Below are positions 6,299-14,942 of a stretch of 64,000 nt of DNA, in pieces. A program made the translations under genes and the position numbers. This DNA is from Neotabrizicola shimadae (lineage in GTDB: Bacteria; Pseudomonadota; Alphaproteobacteria; Rhodobacterales; Rhodobacteraceae). Position 1 is the stretch's first letter. Each line of letters begins with the position of its first letter. The notes beneath the pieces are model-generated. The model did not search any database, was not told where the DNA came from, and saw only the letters and a list, made by a program, of their open reading frames with translations. The stretch covers positions 1,488,001 to 1,552,000 of the forward strand of contig NZ_CP069370.1 of the NCBI RefSeq assembly GCF_019623905.1. Reading direction: 5' to 3'.

Positions 6299-8737
6299 TC
6301 ACGCGCGGATGCGCTCGTTCTTCGCGTCCCACAGCGGCTGATCCGCCTGCACCACCGCCGGGTATCTCACCCCGAAGATCTCCACCTCGACCTTCGTGCC
6401 CGGCACATTCAGCCCGGCCTTCAGCATCCCCAGGCCAATGCAGGCGCCCACCCGGTGGCCCCAGTAGCCAGAGGTCAGTTCGCCCACGACCTCCTCGCCG
6501 TTCCAGATCGTCGACATGTAGGGCGGGTCCTGCTCGCCCGCCTCGATCACCAGCGTACAGAAGCGCTTCATCACACCCCGCTGCTTTTCCGCCTCCAGCG
6601 CCGCCTTGCCCCGGAAGGCGGGCTTGGCCCAATCGACAAACCGTTCCAGCCCGCCCTGCAACACCGTGTAGTCGGTGGACAAATCACCCTTCCAGGCACG
6701 GTAGCCCTTCTCGATGCGCAGGCTGTTCAGCGCAAACATGCCAAAGGGTTTCAGCCCCAGGGGTGCACCCGCCGCCATCACCGCATCCCAGATCGCCGGC
6801 GTGTCCGCCACGCGCGAATGGATCTCCCAGCCAAGTTCGCCCGCGAAGCTCACCCGCATCAGAACGGCGGGTCGCCCGGCCACCGTGGCCCGCTGCCAGG
6901 TCAGCCAACCCTTCGCCAGATCCGCATCCGACACGGCGGCCAGGATCTCGCGCGACTTCGGCCCGGTCAGAATCTGGGTGGACCAGTCCAGCGTCTCGTC
7001 CGCCAGAACCAATCCCGGTGCCAGATGCCGCAGCAGCCATTCCTTGTCATGGGATTGCGCCGTGGCGGCGGTGATCAGCACCACCTCATCCTCGGCAACG
7101 CGCGCCACCGACATCTCGGTGACGATCCGCCCCTTGTCATCGGCGAAATAGGCCAGGCCAAGCCGGTCGACCGATGGCACCTTGCCGGTGATCTGCTCAC
7201 CCAGCCAGGCCACCGTCCCCGGCCCCGTCACGCGGAAGCGCGAGAAACCCGGCAGGTCCAGGATCCCCGCCGCATCGCGCACCGCCTCGCATTCCGCCTT
7301 CACCGCGCCAAACCAGGGGCCTTCGCGGTCCCAGGTGCGCTGCGCCGCCTCGCTTACATCGTCGCCCGGCCGCGCATACCACAGCGCCCGCTCCCAGCCA
7401 TTGTAGGGCCCGAACTGCGCGCCCAGGGCCGCCGTGCGGTCATGCACGGCGCCAAGCTTCTTCATCCGGCCTTCCGGCCAGGCGTGATGCGGGAAGTGGA
7501 TGGCATATTCGTGGCCATAGACCTCCATCCCCTTCTTCACGCAGTAATCTTCATCCTCGAAGCCGGTGAAGCGGCGCGGATCGCAAGACCACATGTCCCA
7601 TTCGGTCGCGCCCTCCGTCACCCATTCCGCCAGCACCTTGCCCGCCCCGCCCGCCTGGCAGATGCCGAAGGTGAAGACGCAGGCCTCAAAGGCATTGGGC
7701 ACGCCCGGCATCGGTCCGATCAGCGGGTTGCCATCGGGCGCATAGGGGATCGGCCCGTTGATGACCTTGGTCAGTGCGGCCTTTTCCAGGAGGGGCACCC
7801 GCGCCATGGCATCGGCGATATGCCATTCCAGCCGCTCCAGATCGTCAGGGAACAGCTGGAAACTGAAATCCTGCGGGAAAGGATCGTCGGGGGTCGCCCA
7901 ATGCGCGCGGCAATTGCCCTCATACGGCCCCAGGTTGAAGCCGTTCTTCTCCTGCCGCAGGTAGTAGGACGAATCCACATCGCGCAGCAGCGGCAGCTTG
8001 TGGCCCACTTCCTTCGTCCAGGCTTCCAGCTCGGGAATGGTGTCGAACAGCATGTACTGGTGGCTCATCACCATCATCGGCAGGTCGCGGCCGAACATCC
8101 GGCCCACCTCGCGCGCATAATAGCCCGCCGCATTCACCACGATCTCGCAGCGAATCTCGCCCTGCGGCGTGTTCAGCACCCATTCGCCGCGTTCGCGCCG
8201 AACGCCCGTCACCGGGCAGAAGCGTTCGATATGCGCCCCCATGGCCCGCGCGCCCTTGGCCAGGGCCTGGGTCAACTGCGCCGGGTCGATGTCGCCGTCA
8301 TAGGGGTCATACAGCGCGCCCACCAGGTCATGCGTCTGAACAAAGGGATAGCGCGAGCGAATCTCGTCAGGCCCCAGGATATCCAGGTCCATGCCCTGAT
8401 AGCGCCCCATGCCCACGACGCGCTTGAACTCCTGCAACCGCTCCTTGGTATGGCCCAGGCGCACCGATCCGGTGACATGGTAGTTCATCGGATAGTCCAC
8501 CGCCGCGCCCAGGCCACGATACAGTTCGGCCGAATAGCGCTGCATGTTCATGATCGACCAGGACGAGGAAAAGGTCGGCACGTTCCCCGCCGCATGCCAG
8601 GTCGATCCGGCGGTCAGTTCGTTCTTTTCCAGCAGAACGCAGTCCGTCCAGCCCGCCTTGGCCAGGTGATACAGCGCCGAGGCCCCGACCGCCCCCCCGC
8701 CGATGATGACAACACGCGCCGATGACGGAAGAGCCAT
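6299..8737 (-). CDS. FAD-dependent N-demethylase, dimethylglycine dehydrogenase-like, with GCV_T domain
   Basis: An 812-residue paralogue of the next gene, with the same architecture. The FAD domain has GGGAVG at 13-18 and the covalent-flavin motif STWHAAG (His48). A central FAO-type segment and a C-terminal folate-binding GCV_T domain follow. The start at 8737 is preferred over an in-frame ATG at 8791 because AGGGGG lies five bases upstream. This is the first gene of the minus-strand cluster, so its promoter should lie in the 194-bp gap facing the LysR gene. Two such enzymes in tandem fit two successive oxidative N-demethylations (dimethylglycine to sarcosine to glycine, or analogues). Substrate is inferred only. 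Confidence 0.88.
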   Translation of the reverse strand: MALPSSARVVIIGGGAVGASALYHLAKAGWTDCVLLEKNELTAGSTWHAAGNVPTFSSSWSIMNMQRYSAELYRGLGAAVDYPMNYHVTGSVRLGHTKERLQEFKRVVGMGRYQGMDLDILGPDEIRSRYPFVQTHDLVGALYDPYDGDIDPAQLTQALAKGARAMGAHIERFCPVTGVRRERGEWVLNTPQGEIRCEIVVNAAGYYAREVGRMFGRDLPMMVMSHQYMLFDTIPELEAWTKEVGHKLPLLRDVDSSYYLRQEKNGFNLGPYEGNCRAHWATPDDPFPQDFSFQLFPDDLERLEWHIADAMARVPLLEKAALTKVINGPIPYAPDGNPLIGPMPGVPNAFEACVFTFGICQAGGAGKVLAEWVTEGATEWDMWSCDPRRFTGFEDEDYCVKKGMEVYGHEYAIHFPHHAWPEGRMKKLGAVHDRTAALGAQFGPYNGWERALWYARPGDDVSEAAQRTWDREGPWFGAVKAECEAVRDAAGILDLPGFSRFRVTGPGTVAWLGEQITGKVPSVDRLGLAYFADDKGRIVTEMSVARVAEDEVVLITAATAQSHDKEWLLRHLAPGLVLADETLDWSTQILTGPKSREILAAVSDADLAKGWLTWQRATVAGRPAVLMRVSFAGELGWEIHSRVADTPAIWDAVMAAGAPLGLKPFGMFALNSLRIEKGYRAWKGDLSTDYTVLQGGLERFVDWAKPAFRGKAALEAEKQRGVMKRFCTLVIEAGEQDPPYMSTIWNGEEVVGELTSGYWGHRVGACIGLGMLKAGLNVPGTKVEVEIFGVRYPAVVQADQPLWDAKNERIRA

Positions 8738-8850
8738 GCCCACCCCCTGAAATTCCGCGGCCACTATCGCGCCGCAAAGGGTTGCTTTCAATTCGGACAG
8801 AACCCGGCTATTGATCGAAAAGACCGATCAGAGCTGGCGTGCCCCATGCT

Positions 8851-8903
8851 TCTTCCGTTCCAAAATATCCCACGGGGGGTCCGGGGGGTGTGAAACCCCC
8901 CGG
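8851..8903 (+). repeat. Second intergenic repeat family, copy B
   Basis: The block at 8851-8870 (containing CCGTTCCAAAATATCC) matches copy A at 17 of 20 positions. It is followed by a hairpin at 8881-8903 with 8-bp arms CCGGGGGG/CCCCCCGG. It lies in the divergent promoter region between the first N-demethylase gene and the LysR gene, about 30 bp before the LysR start. Confidence 0.6.
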
Positions 8904-8931
8904 CGCTCTCCGCCAAAGGACCGCGCCTCCC

Positions 8932-9798
8932 ATGCAGATCGACCTCCTCGACACCTTCCTCGACCTGGCCGAAACACGCAGCTTCCACCGCACCTCGGAA
9001 CGGTTGGGCATCACCCAGTCCACCGTCTCGGCCCGCCTCGCCGCGCTCGAATCCGCCGTCGGCTCGCGCCTCTTCGACCGCTCGCGCGCCGGAACGGACC
9101 TCACCCAGGAAGGCAAGCGGTTCGAGCCGCACGCCCGGGCGCTCCGCCACGAATGGAACGAAGCGCGCCGCCGCATCCAGGTGCCGCAGGCAGCAGCCCA
9201 TCTGGTGCGGCTCGGCATCCAGAACGACCTTGCCGCCGTCTATCTTGGCGAATGGGTGGCGGGCTTCCGCCGCGCCCTGCCGGATACCGCCTTCTACATC
9301 GAGCCGGATTATTCCAACCAGATGTGCGCCGACCTTCTGACCGGCGTGCTCGATTTCGCGGTGATGTTCTCGCCCAAGCCGCACCCCGACCTGCATTTCG
9401 AAAGCCTGGGCGATGTCGCCTATCACATGGTCTCGACCGAGGCCGGAACGATGGCCGAAGTCACCCCCGCCCGCTTCATCTTTGCCCATTTCTCCCCCGC
9501 CTTCGAGGAAATGCACCGGCAACTCACCCCCGACCTCGCCGCCGCGCCGGTCTCGGTCGGGCAAAGCGGCTCGGTCGTCTCGCTCCTGATGGCGATGGGG
9601 GGCTCGGGCTATGTGCTGGAACGCACGGCGGACGAGCTGGTGAAATCCGGTCGCGTCACCCGCGTGGCCGATGCCCCGGTGATGCGCCAGCCGGTCTATG
9701 CCGCGCTCCACATCCGCCACCGCATCGCCCCGGTCCACCGCCGCCTGTTGCGCGTCGTTCTGCGCAAGCTGGGCGGGCGATCCGACGACAGCGAATGA
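8932..9798 (+). CDS. LysR-type transcriptional regulator
   Basis: A 288-residue LysR-family protein. The N-terminal winged helix-turn-helix spans about residues 1-60 (TFLDLAETRSFHRTSERLG then STVSARLAALE), followed by the periplasmic-binding-protein-like effector domain. The ATG at 8932 is chosen because the family's helix-turn-helix begins within a few residues of it; upstream in-frame codons only translate the hairpin repeat. It is divergent from the minus-strand N-demethylation cluster and separated by 194 bp, the classic LysR layout, so it probably controls that cluster in response to a pathway compound. Effector unknown. Confidence 0.9.
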   Translation: MQIDLLDTFLDLAETRSFHRTSERLGITQSTVSARLAALESAVGSRLFDRSRAGTDLTQEGKRFEPHARALRHEWNEARRRIQVPQAAAHLVRLGIQNDLAAVYLGEWVAGFRRALPDTAFYIEPDYSNQMCADLLTGVLDFAVMFSPKPHPDLHFESLGDVAYHMVSTEAGTMAEVTPARFIFAHFSPAFEEMHRQLTPDLAAAPVSVGQSGSVVSLLMAMGGSGYVLERTADELVKSGRVTRVADAPVMRQPVYAALHIRHRIAPVHRRLLRVVLRKLGGRSDDSE

Positions 9799-9843
9799 GA
9801 CTTGGTCGAGTGAAACCGGGGCAGGAAGGCCCTCACCCCCTGC

Positions 9844-9930
9844 CCCGGCCAAGTCTTAAGTCCAAGTTAATTCGGACGCGCAACCCATTGATTTTCCTTT
9901 GTCCGACCAAGCGTCCGAGCTCGGACGCCC
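9844..9930 (-). repeat. 87-bp intergenic element, copy 2
   Basis: It has the same ungapped 87-bp layout as copy 1: palindrome end at 9909-9930 (perfect core of 18 bp, 9911-9928), a 38-bp middle with AAAATCAATG and GTTGC, then the invariant TTAACTTGGACTTAA (minus strand, 9856-9870). The distal heptamer is diverged (GGCCGGG instead of GTCCGAG). Like copy 1 it lies between convergent genes, with the palindrome touching the stop of the minus-strand RND gene. Confidence 0.78.
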
Positions 9931-12900
9931 TCAGGCCGCCGGCCGGAACACCCGATAGATCGCCGGGATCACCAGCACGGTCAGCGCCGTCGAGGACAGA
10001 AGCCCGAAGAGAAGCGAGATCGCCAGCCCCTGGAAGATCGGGTCCGCCAGGATCACCACCGCCCCGATCATCGCCGCGATGGCGGTCAGAAGGATCGGCT
10101 TGAACCGGATCGCCCCCGCCTCGATCAGCGTCTCGACCGTCGGCCGCTTCTCCCCCGAGGCCCGGATGAAATCGACCAGCAGGATCGAATTCCGGACAAT
10201 GATCCCCGCCAGGGCAATGAACCCGATCATCGAGGTCGCCGAGAACGGCGCGTGGAACATCCAGTGCCCCAGCATGATGCCCAGGAAGGTCAGCGGGATC
10301 GGAGTCAGGATCACCAGCGGCAGCTTGAACGACCCGAACTGGGCGACCACCAGGATATAGATCCCCAGCAGAGCCACGCCAAAAGCCGCCCCCATGTCTC
10401 GGAACGTGACCCAAGTCACCTCCCACTCCCCGTCCCAGAGCAGCGTCACCCCCGTCTCGTCGGTGGGCTGCCCGTTCAACGCGATCACCGGCTTGGTGCC
10501 TTCCGGCCAGTCCATCCGGTCCAGCGCCTCCTGCACCGCAAGCATCCCGTAGAGCGGCGCCTCGAAGTTCCCGGCCAGTTCCGCCGTCACCATCTCGGCC
10601 GCCCGGCCATTGTGGCGGAACACCGGAAAGCTCGCCCGCTCCTCGGTGACCCGGATCACATCGCCCAGTTCCACCACCCCCCGCGCGCCCGGCAGCACGT
10701 TGGCCGGGATCGGCGTGGACAGGAAGCGTTCGTCCAGCACCCGGTCGCCCTTGTCCCGAGCGATCTGCAGCGGGATGGGATAGCGCCCCTCGCCCCGGTG
10801 TGAGTAGCCCACGACCTGCTCGCCGTTCAGGATGGCCAGCGTGTCGAACACGTCCTTCTCCTCGACCCCGAAGAACTCCAGATCGTCGGTCGAGATCGAG
10901 GCCCTGAGCTTGCGCGGCGGCACGCCATAGCTGTCGTCCACGTCCACCACGAAGGGCACGCTCTCGAAGGCCTGCCGCACCTTGGCGGCAGTCTCACGGC
11001 GGGTCTTGGCATCGGGCCCATAGATCTCGGCCAATAGAGTGGCGATCACCGGTGGGCCGGGCGGCGGCTCTACCGTCTTCAGGCTGGTGCCTTCCGGCAC
11101 CGGAATGGCCTTCAGCCGCTCGCGGATGTCCAGCGCGATGTCATGGCTCGTCCGCTCGCGTTCGGTCTTGGGCGACAGGACCAGCGCCACCTCGCCCATA
11201 TGCGGCTGCTGGCGCAGGAAGTAGTGCCGCACGAGGCCGTTGAAGTTGAAGGGCGCGGCCGTTCCGGCATGAGTCTGCACCGCCACCACCTCCGGCAGGT
11301 CCAGCACCGCCGCGGCCACATCCTGCGCCACCCGGTCGGTCGCCTCGGTCGAGGCGCCTTCGGGCAGGTCGATCATCACCGAAAGCTCCGACTTGTTGTC
11401 GAACGGCAGAAGCTTCACCGTGACGTCCTTGGTGTAGACAAGCCCAAGCGAGCCGAACGAGATCGCCGCCGCCCCAAGAAGGAAGGTCAGCGCCCCCCAC
11501 CGGGTCCGAAGCACCGGCCGCGCCACTCGGGCGTAAAGCTTGCCCAGGGTGCCGCCAGGATGGCCGCCGTAGGTGTCGTCATGGCCATGCGCCGCCATGT
11601 TCGCCCGGCCCGCGATCTTCACCATCAGCCAGGGCGTTATGATGACGGCCACGAAGAAGGAGAAGATCATCGCCGCCGACGCATTGGCGGGGATGGGCGA
11701 CATGTAGGGGCCCATCAGGCCGCTGACGAACAGCATGGGCAGAAGCGCCGCCACCACAGTCAGAGTGGCCACAATGGTGGGGTTGCCCACCTCGGCCACC
11801 GCATCAACTGCCGCGCGCACGCGGTCGCGCCCGTCGTTCATGCCCCAGTGGCGGGCGATGTTCTCGATCACCACGATGGCGTCATCGACCAGGATGCCGA
11901 TCGAGAAGATCAGCGCGAAGAGGCTGACGCGGTTCAGGGTGTAGCCCATGATCCAGCTGGCAAAGAGCGTCAGAAGGATCGTCACCGGGATCACGATGGC
12001 CACCACCACCGCCTCGCGCCAGCCGATGGCCAGCCAGACCAGGGCGATGATCGAGACCGTTGCCAACCCCAGATGGAACAGAAGCTCGTTGGCCTTCTCG
12101 TTCGCCGTCTCGCCATAGTCGCGCGTCACGGTGACGGTGACGCCCTCGGGGATCACGCGACCCTCCAGCGCCTCGACCCGGTGCAGCACGTCCTCGGCGA
12201 CGATCACGGCATTGGCGCCGGCGCGCTTGGCCACCGCCAGCGTCACCGCGGGGGTCCGTTCCAACCCCGCCTCGCCGCGCGTCACCGTGGCAACGATATG
12301 ATCCGACGTATCGGCCACATAGGACACTTCAGAGACATCCGAAACATAGACCGGACGACCGTCGCGTGTGGTCAGAAGCAGGTTCATGACCTGGGACGGC
12401 GCTACCAGCGTCTCGCCCGCGACAAGGGCCACTTCTTCGCCCTTGTCGCGCAAGAGCCCCGTCGAGAAGGCGCGGTTTGCCTGCGCGACCTTGCCCTGCA
12501 ACTGCTGCAACGTAACGCCGTACAGGGCCAGCCGGTCGGGGTCAGGCGCGATGCGGATTGCGTCCTGGGCGTCCCCCACCAGGTAGGTGAGGCCCACATC
12601 ATCTGATTTCGTGACCTCGGCCTGAAGTTCGCGCGCGATCCGGGTCAATTCCCCGGCCGACACGTCCGAACCCGGCTCGGCCGTCAGCGTCAGCGTGAGG
12701 ATCGCCACATCGTCGATCCCGCGTCCGACGATCAGCGGTTCGGGGATGCCGACAGGAATCTTGCTCATGTTTGCGCGCACCTTGTCATGCACGCGCAGGA
12801 TCGCGTCTTCGGCCTCGGTGCCCACCACAAAGCGGGCGGTCACCATCACCTGATCGTCGCTGGTCTGCGAATAGACATGCTCGACATCGTTGATGCCCTT

Positions 12901-13170
12901 GACGATGACCTCCAGCGGCTCTGTGACCAGCTTCACCGCGTCTTCCGCGCGCAGGCCCGGCGCCTGAATCGTGATGTCCACCAGCGGCACCGAGATTTGC
13001 GGCTCTTCTTCTCGTGGCAGCGAGGTCAGGGCAACAAGGCCGGCTGCAAGCGCGGCAAGAATGAATAGCGGTGTCAGGGCCGACTGGATGAACGCCTGCG
13101 TCAGACGGCCGGCAATACCAAGCGATTGCTCATGCACCGGCAGGACGGGGCCGGATTCACGATCACTCAT
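9931..13170 (-). CDS. RND efflux transporter permease
   Basis: A 1079-residue inner-membrane RND pump subunit. It shows the N-terminal transmembrane segment, the first porter domain, and the proton-relay motif SIGILVDDAIVVIENI (paired Asp in TM4). A second half repeats the fold, ending in another set of membrane helices. Length is normal for the class. It would export small molecules using proton flow together with the adaptor encoded just upstream. The start at 13170 overlaps the adaptor's stop codon by 8 bp and has AAGGGG six bases upstream, so translation is coupled. No outer-membrane factor gene is nearby. Substrate unknown. Confidence 0.93.
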   Translation of the reverse strand: MSDRESGPVLPVHEQSLGIAGRLTQAFIQSALTPLFILAALAAGLVALTSLPREEEPQISVPLVDITIQAPGLRAEDAVKLVTEPLEVIVKGINDVEHVYSQTSDDQVMVTARFVVGTEAEDAILRVHDKVRANMSKIPVGIPEPLIVGRGIDDVAILTLTLTAEPGSDVSAGELTRIARELQAEVTKSDDVGLTYLVGDAQDAIRIAPDPDRLALYGVTLQQLQGKVAQANRAFSTGLLRDKGEEVALVAGETLVAPSQVMNLLLTTRDGRPVYVSDVSEVSYVADTSDHIVATVTRGEAGLERTPAVTLAVAKRAGANAVIVAEDVLHRVEALEGRVIPEGVTVTVTRDYGETANEKANELLFHLGLATVSIIALVWLAIGWREAVVVAIVIPVTILLTLFASWIMGYTLNRVSLFALIFSIGILVDDAIVVIENIARHWGMNDGRDRVRAAVDAVAEVGNPTIVATLTVVAALLPMLFVSGLMGPYMSPIPANASAAMIFSFFVAVIITPWLMVKIAGRANMAAHGHDDTYGGHPGGTLGKLYARVARPVLRTRWGALTFLLGAAAISFGSLGLVYTKDVTVKLLPFDNKSELSVMIDLPEGASTEATDRVAQDVAAAVLDLPEVVAVQTHAGTAAPFNFNGLVRHYFLRQQPHMGEVALVLSPKTERERTSHDIALDIRERLKAIPVPEGTSLKTVEPPPGPPVIATLLAEIYGPDAKTRRETAAKVRQAFESVPFVVDVDDSYGVPPRKLRASISTDDLEFFGVEEKDVFDTLAILNGEQVVGYSHRGEGRYPIPLQIARDKGDRVLDERFLSTPIPANVLPGARGVVELGDVIRVTEERASFPVFRHNGRAAEMVTAELAGNFEAPLYGMLAVQEALDRMDWPEGTKPVIALNGQPTDETGVTLLWDGEWEVTWVTFRDMGAAFGVALLGIYILVVAQFGSFKLPLVILTPIPLTFLGIMLGHWMFHAPFSATSMIGFIALAGIIVRNSILLVDFIRASGEKRPTVETLIEAGAIRFKPILLTAIAAMIGAVVILADPIFQGLAISLLFGLLSSTALTVLVIPAIYRVFRPAA

Positions 13171-14155
13171 GATTAGCCCCTTCCAGAACGTCGTCACCGG
13201 CGGCCAGTCCCGAGATGATCTCGACCATTGCCCTTCCGTCGACTTCCTGATGCTGGCCTGGCACCACGGCGCGCATCACGGTCTTGTCTCCCGAACGCAC
13301 CGCCACGAAATCGAGCCCGGATTGCGTATGTATGGCTTCGGCCGGCACCATCAGTGCCAGCCGCTGTCCGACCGGCAGGCGCACCAGCACCCGGGCGTCA
13401 AAGAAGCCTTCAGGAAGGTTTTGCACCTCGACATCTGCCACCACGCGGCCGTTCTCGATCAGGGGATAGATCCGGGCCAGCTTGCCCTCCCGCTTGCCCG
13501 CCGCTTCCTCGATTTCGATCGTATCGCCTTCCTTCAGCGCGGTGGCATGACGCTCGGGGACGGCGAGGCGAAGGAACACACCGCCGCCGCCGATCTCGGC
13601 CACCGGCTCTCCCGGCATGATCACGGCTCCGGCCGCCACCGGCACGTCCAGAACCCGCCCGGCGACGGGCGACAGGACCGAGCCTTCGGCGGCTTGCTGT
13701 TCGATCACCCGGCGCTGTGCCCGTGTCGCCTCGATCTGGCCCGTCAGAGCATCGACCTGCGCCCGCAGCGCATCCAGCCGCTGTGCAGTGGCAACGCCGC
13801 GCGAGAGAAGCTCTTCACCACGCGCCAGTTCTGACTTCGCGTTTTCCAGTTGAGCCTGCAACGCGTCAAGCTGGCCATCGGTCGCCTTCAACTGGAAGCC
13901 CAGCTTCTCGTCCACCACCTCGGCGATGACCTGGCCCTCGGTCACGGTGTCGCCTTCGACCACGCTCACCGAAACAAGGGTTCCTCCAAGGCGTGCGCGA
14001 GCCGGTATGCGGTCGCGCGCCTCGATGCGGCCATAGACCGCCTTCCATTCGGTCACCGGTATCGGTGCCAGCGGCTCGGCGAACGCGGGCAAAATGGAAG
14101 CGGCGGTCAGGGCCAGTCCGAAAACGGCGGCACGGGCGTGCGAGGCAGGTCGCAT
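13163..14155 (-). CDS. RND efflux periplasmic adaptor (membrane fusion protein)
   Basis: A 330-residue HlyD/AcrA-type adaptor. The chosen start gives a clean signal peptide (MRPASHARAAVFGLALTAAS, ending near AFAEP), and GGAG lies nine bases upstream. A biotinyl-lipoyl-like half-motif precedes a coiled-coil hairpin (about residues 75-135, ATDGQLDALQAQLENAKSEL), then the second lipoyl half and beta-barrel. It bridges the RND pump to an outer-membrane channel. It is the first gene of a two-gene operon. Its upstream region contains an inverted repeat overlapping a plausible promoter. Confidence 0.9.
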   Translation of the reverse strand: MRPASHARAAVFGLALTAASILPAFAEPLAPIPVTEWKAVYGRIEARDRIPARARLGGTLVSVSVVEGDTVTEGQVIAEVVDEKLGFQLKATDGQLDALQAQLENAKSELARGEELLSRGVATAQRLDALRAQVDALTGQIEATRAQRRVIEQQAAEGSVLSPVAGRVLDVPVAAGAVIMPGEPVAEIGGGGVFLRLAVPERHATALKEGDTIEIEEAAGKREGKLARIYPLIENGRVVADVEVQNLPEGFFDARVLVRLPVGQRLALMVPAEAIHTQSGLDFVAVRSGDKTVMRAVVPGQHQEVDGRAMVEIISGLAAGDDVLEGANHE

Positions 14156-14225
14156 GGGCAGACTCCGGTTGGCTGCCGGTCCTGGCGACCGGAGGCGGCT
14201 ATACATTCACATGTTTGCATATATA

Positions 14226-14243
14226 GCATCCAAGCCCGGATGC
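14226..14243 (-). promoter_or_regulatory. Inverted repeat in the promoter region of the RND efflux operon
   Basis: Arms GCATCC and GGATGC are separated by 6 bp, about 70 bp before the adaptor start. On the minus strand a TTGCAT hexamer overlaps one arm and an AT-rich TATATATG lies just downstream, so the repeat would sit on a promoter. Candidate operator for an unidentified regulator. Confidence 0.35.
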
Positions 14244-14264
14244 AAGAGCATCCCGACCGTGCCT

Positions 14265-14942
14265 TCAGACCTCGGTTCTGAGCCGGTATCCCGGCGCATG
14301 GGCCAGCCGAACCAATGTTATCGGACCGTCTGGCGCGAACGTGCGTCTTTCGGTGATGAACAGTGCCGCCCCCTCGACAAGGCCAAGGGCGGCTGCCTCA
14401 CGCGAATCGGCCGCCTCCGCGCTGAACTCGATATCGCCGCTGGCGTAGGGAACGTTGCCGACCAGCCATTCGTTCAGGGACACGCGGTCTGGATCGGGCA
14501 AGGGAGGCAGGATCGCCGTGTTCAGCCAACGGGTTTCAAGCGCGAAGGGGCGACCGTCGGCCAGATGCAGTGTCTCGACCAACAGCAACTCCGCAGCGTG
14601 GTTCAGCCGCGAAGCGACCGGGGGTGGCGGCACGACCCGGTTCGCCGACAACACGCGGTGCGAATGGACGGCCCCCCGCGCTTCCACCTCGCGGCGGATG
14701 ACGGGTATCTCCAGCGTGGCCTTGCGCACCGGAAGGACCGTGACCCTTGTTCCGGCCTTGCGCCGGCGCTCCAGGAAACCTGCCTCGGCCAAGTCACGCA
14801 GCGCACGGTTCACCGTGGCCCGGGCGCAGCCGAATTCCCGCGCCAGATCTTCCTCGTTCGGGATGGTCTCGCCCGGTGACCATTCCCTCGTCCGGATGCG
14901 CCGAAGCGCCTCGTCGCGGATCGCTTCCCAGCCCTGGATCAC
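14265..14942 (-). CDS. hutC: Histidine utilisation repressor HutC (GntR/HutC subfamily)
   Basis: A 225-residue GntR-family regulator. The N-terminal winged helix spans about residues 1-65 (IPNEEDLAREFGCARATVNR), and a UTRA effector domain fills the rest (about 85-220). HutC proteins repress hut genes and are released by urocanate. It starts with GTG, whose codon overlaps the hutF stop as GTGA, so it is translated with hutF. Neighbouring hutF, hutI, hutH and hutU make the assignment secure. A TATGT-N4-ACATA palindrome between hutF and hutI is a likely site. Confidence 0.92.
   Translation of the reverse strand: MIQGWEAIRDEALRRIRTREWSPGETIPNEEDLAREFGCARATVNRALRDLAEAGFLERRRKAGTRVTVLPVRKATLEIPVIRREVEARGAVHSHRVLSANRVVPPPPVASRLNHAAELLLVETLHLADGRPFALETRWLNTAILPPLPDPDRVSLNEWLVGNVPYASGDIEFSAEAADSREAAALGLVEGAALFITERRTFAPDGPITLVRLAHAPGYRLRTEV

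Noticed and set aside
3850-7074. A 1074-codon open frame on the plus strand
   Set aside because: It is antisense to two clear FAD/GCV_T enzymes, rich in Arg, His and Pro, with no recognisable domain or ribosome site.
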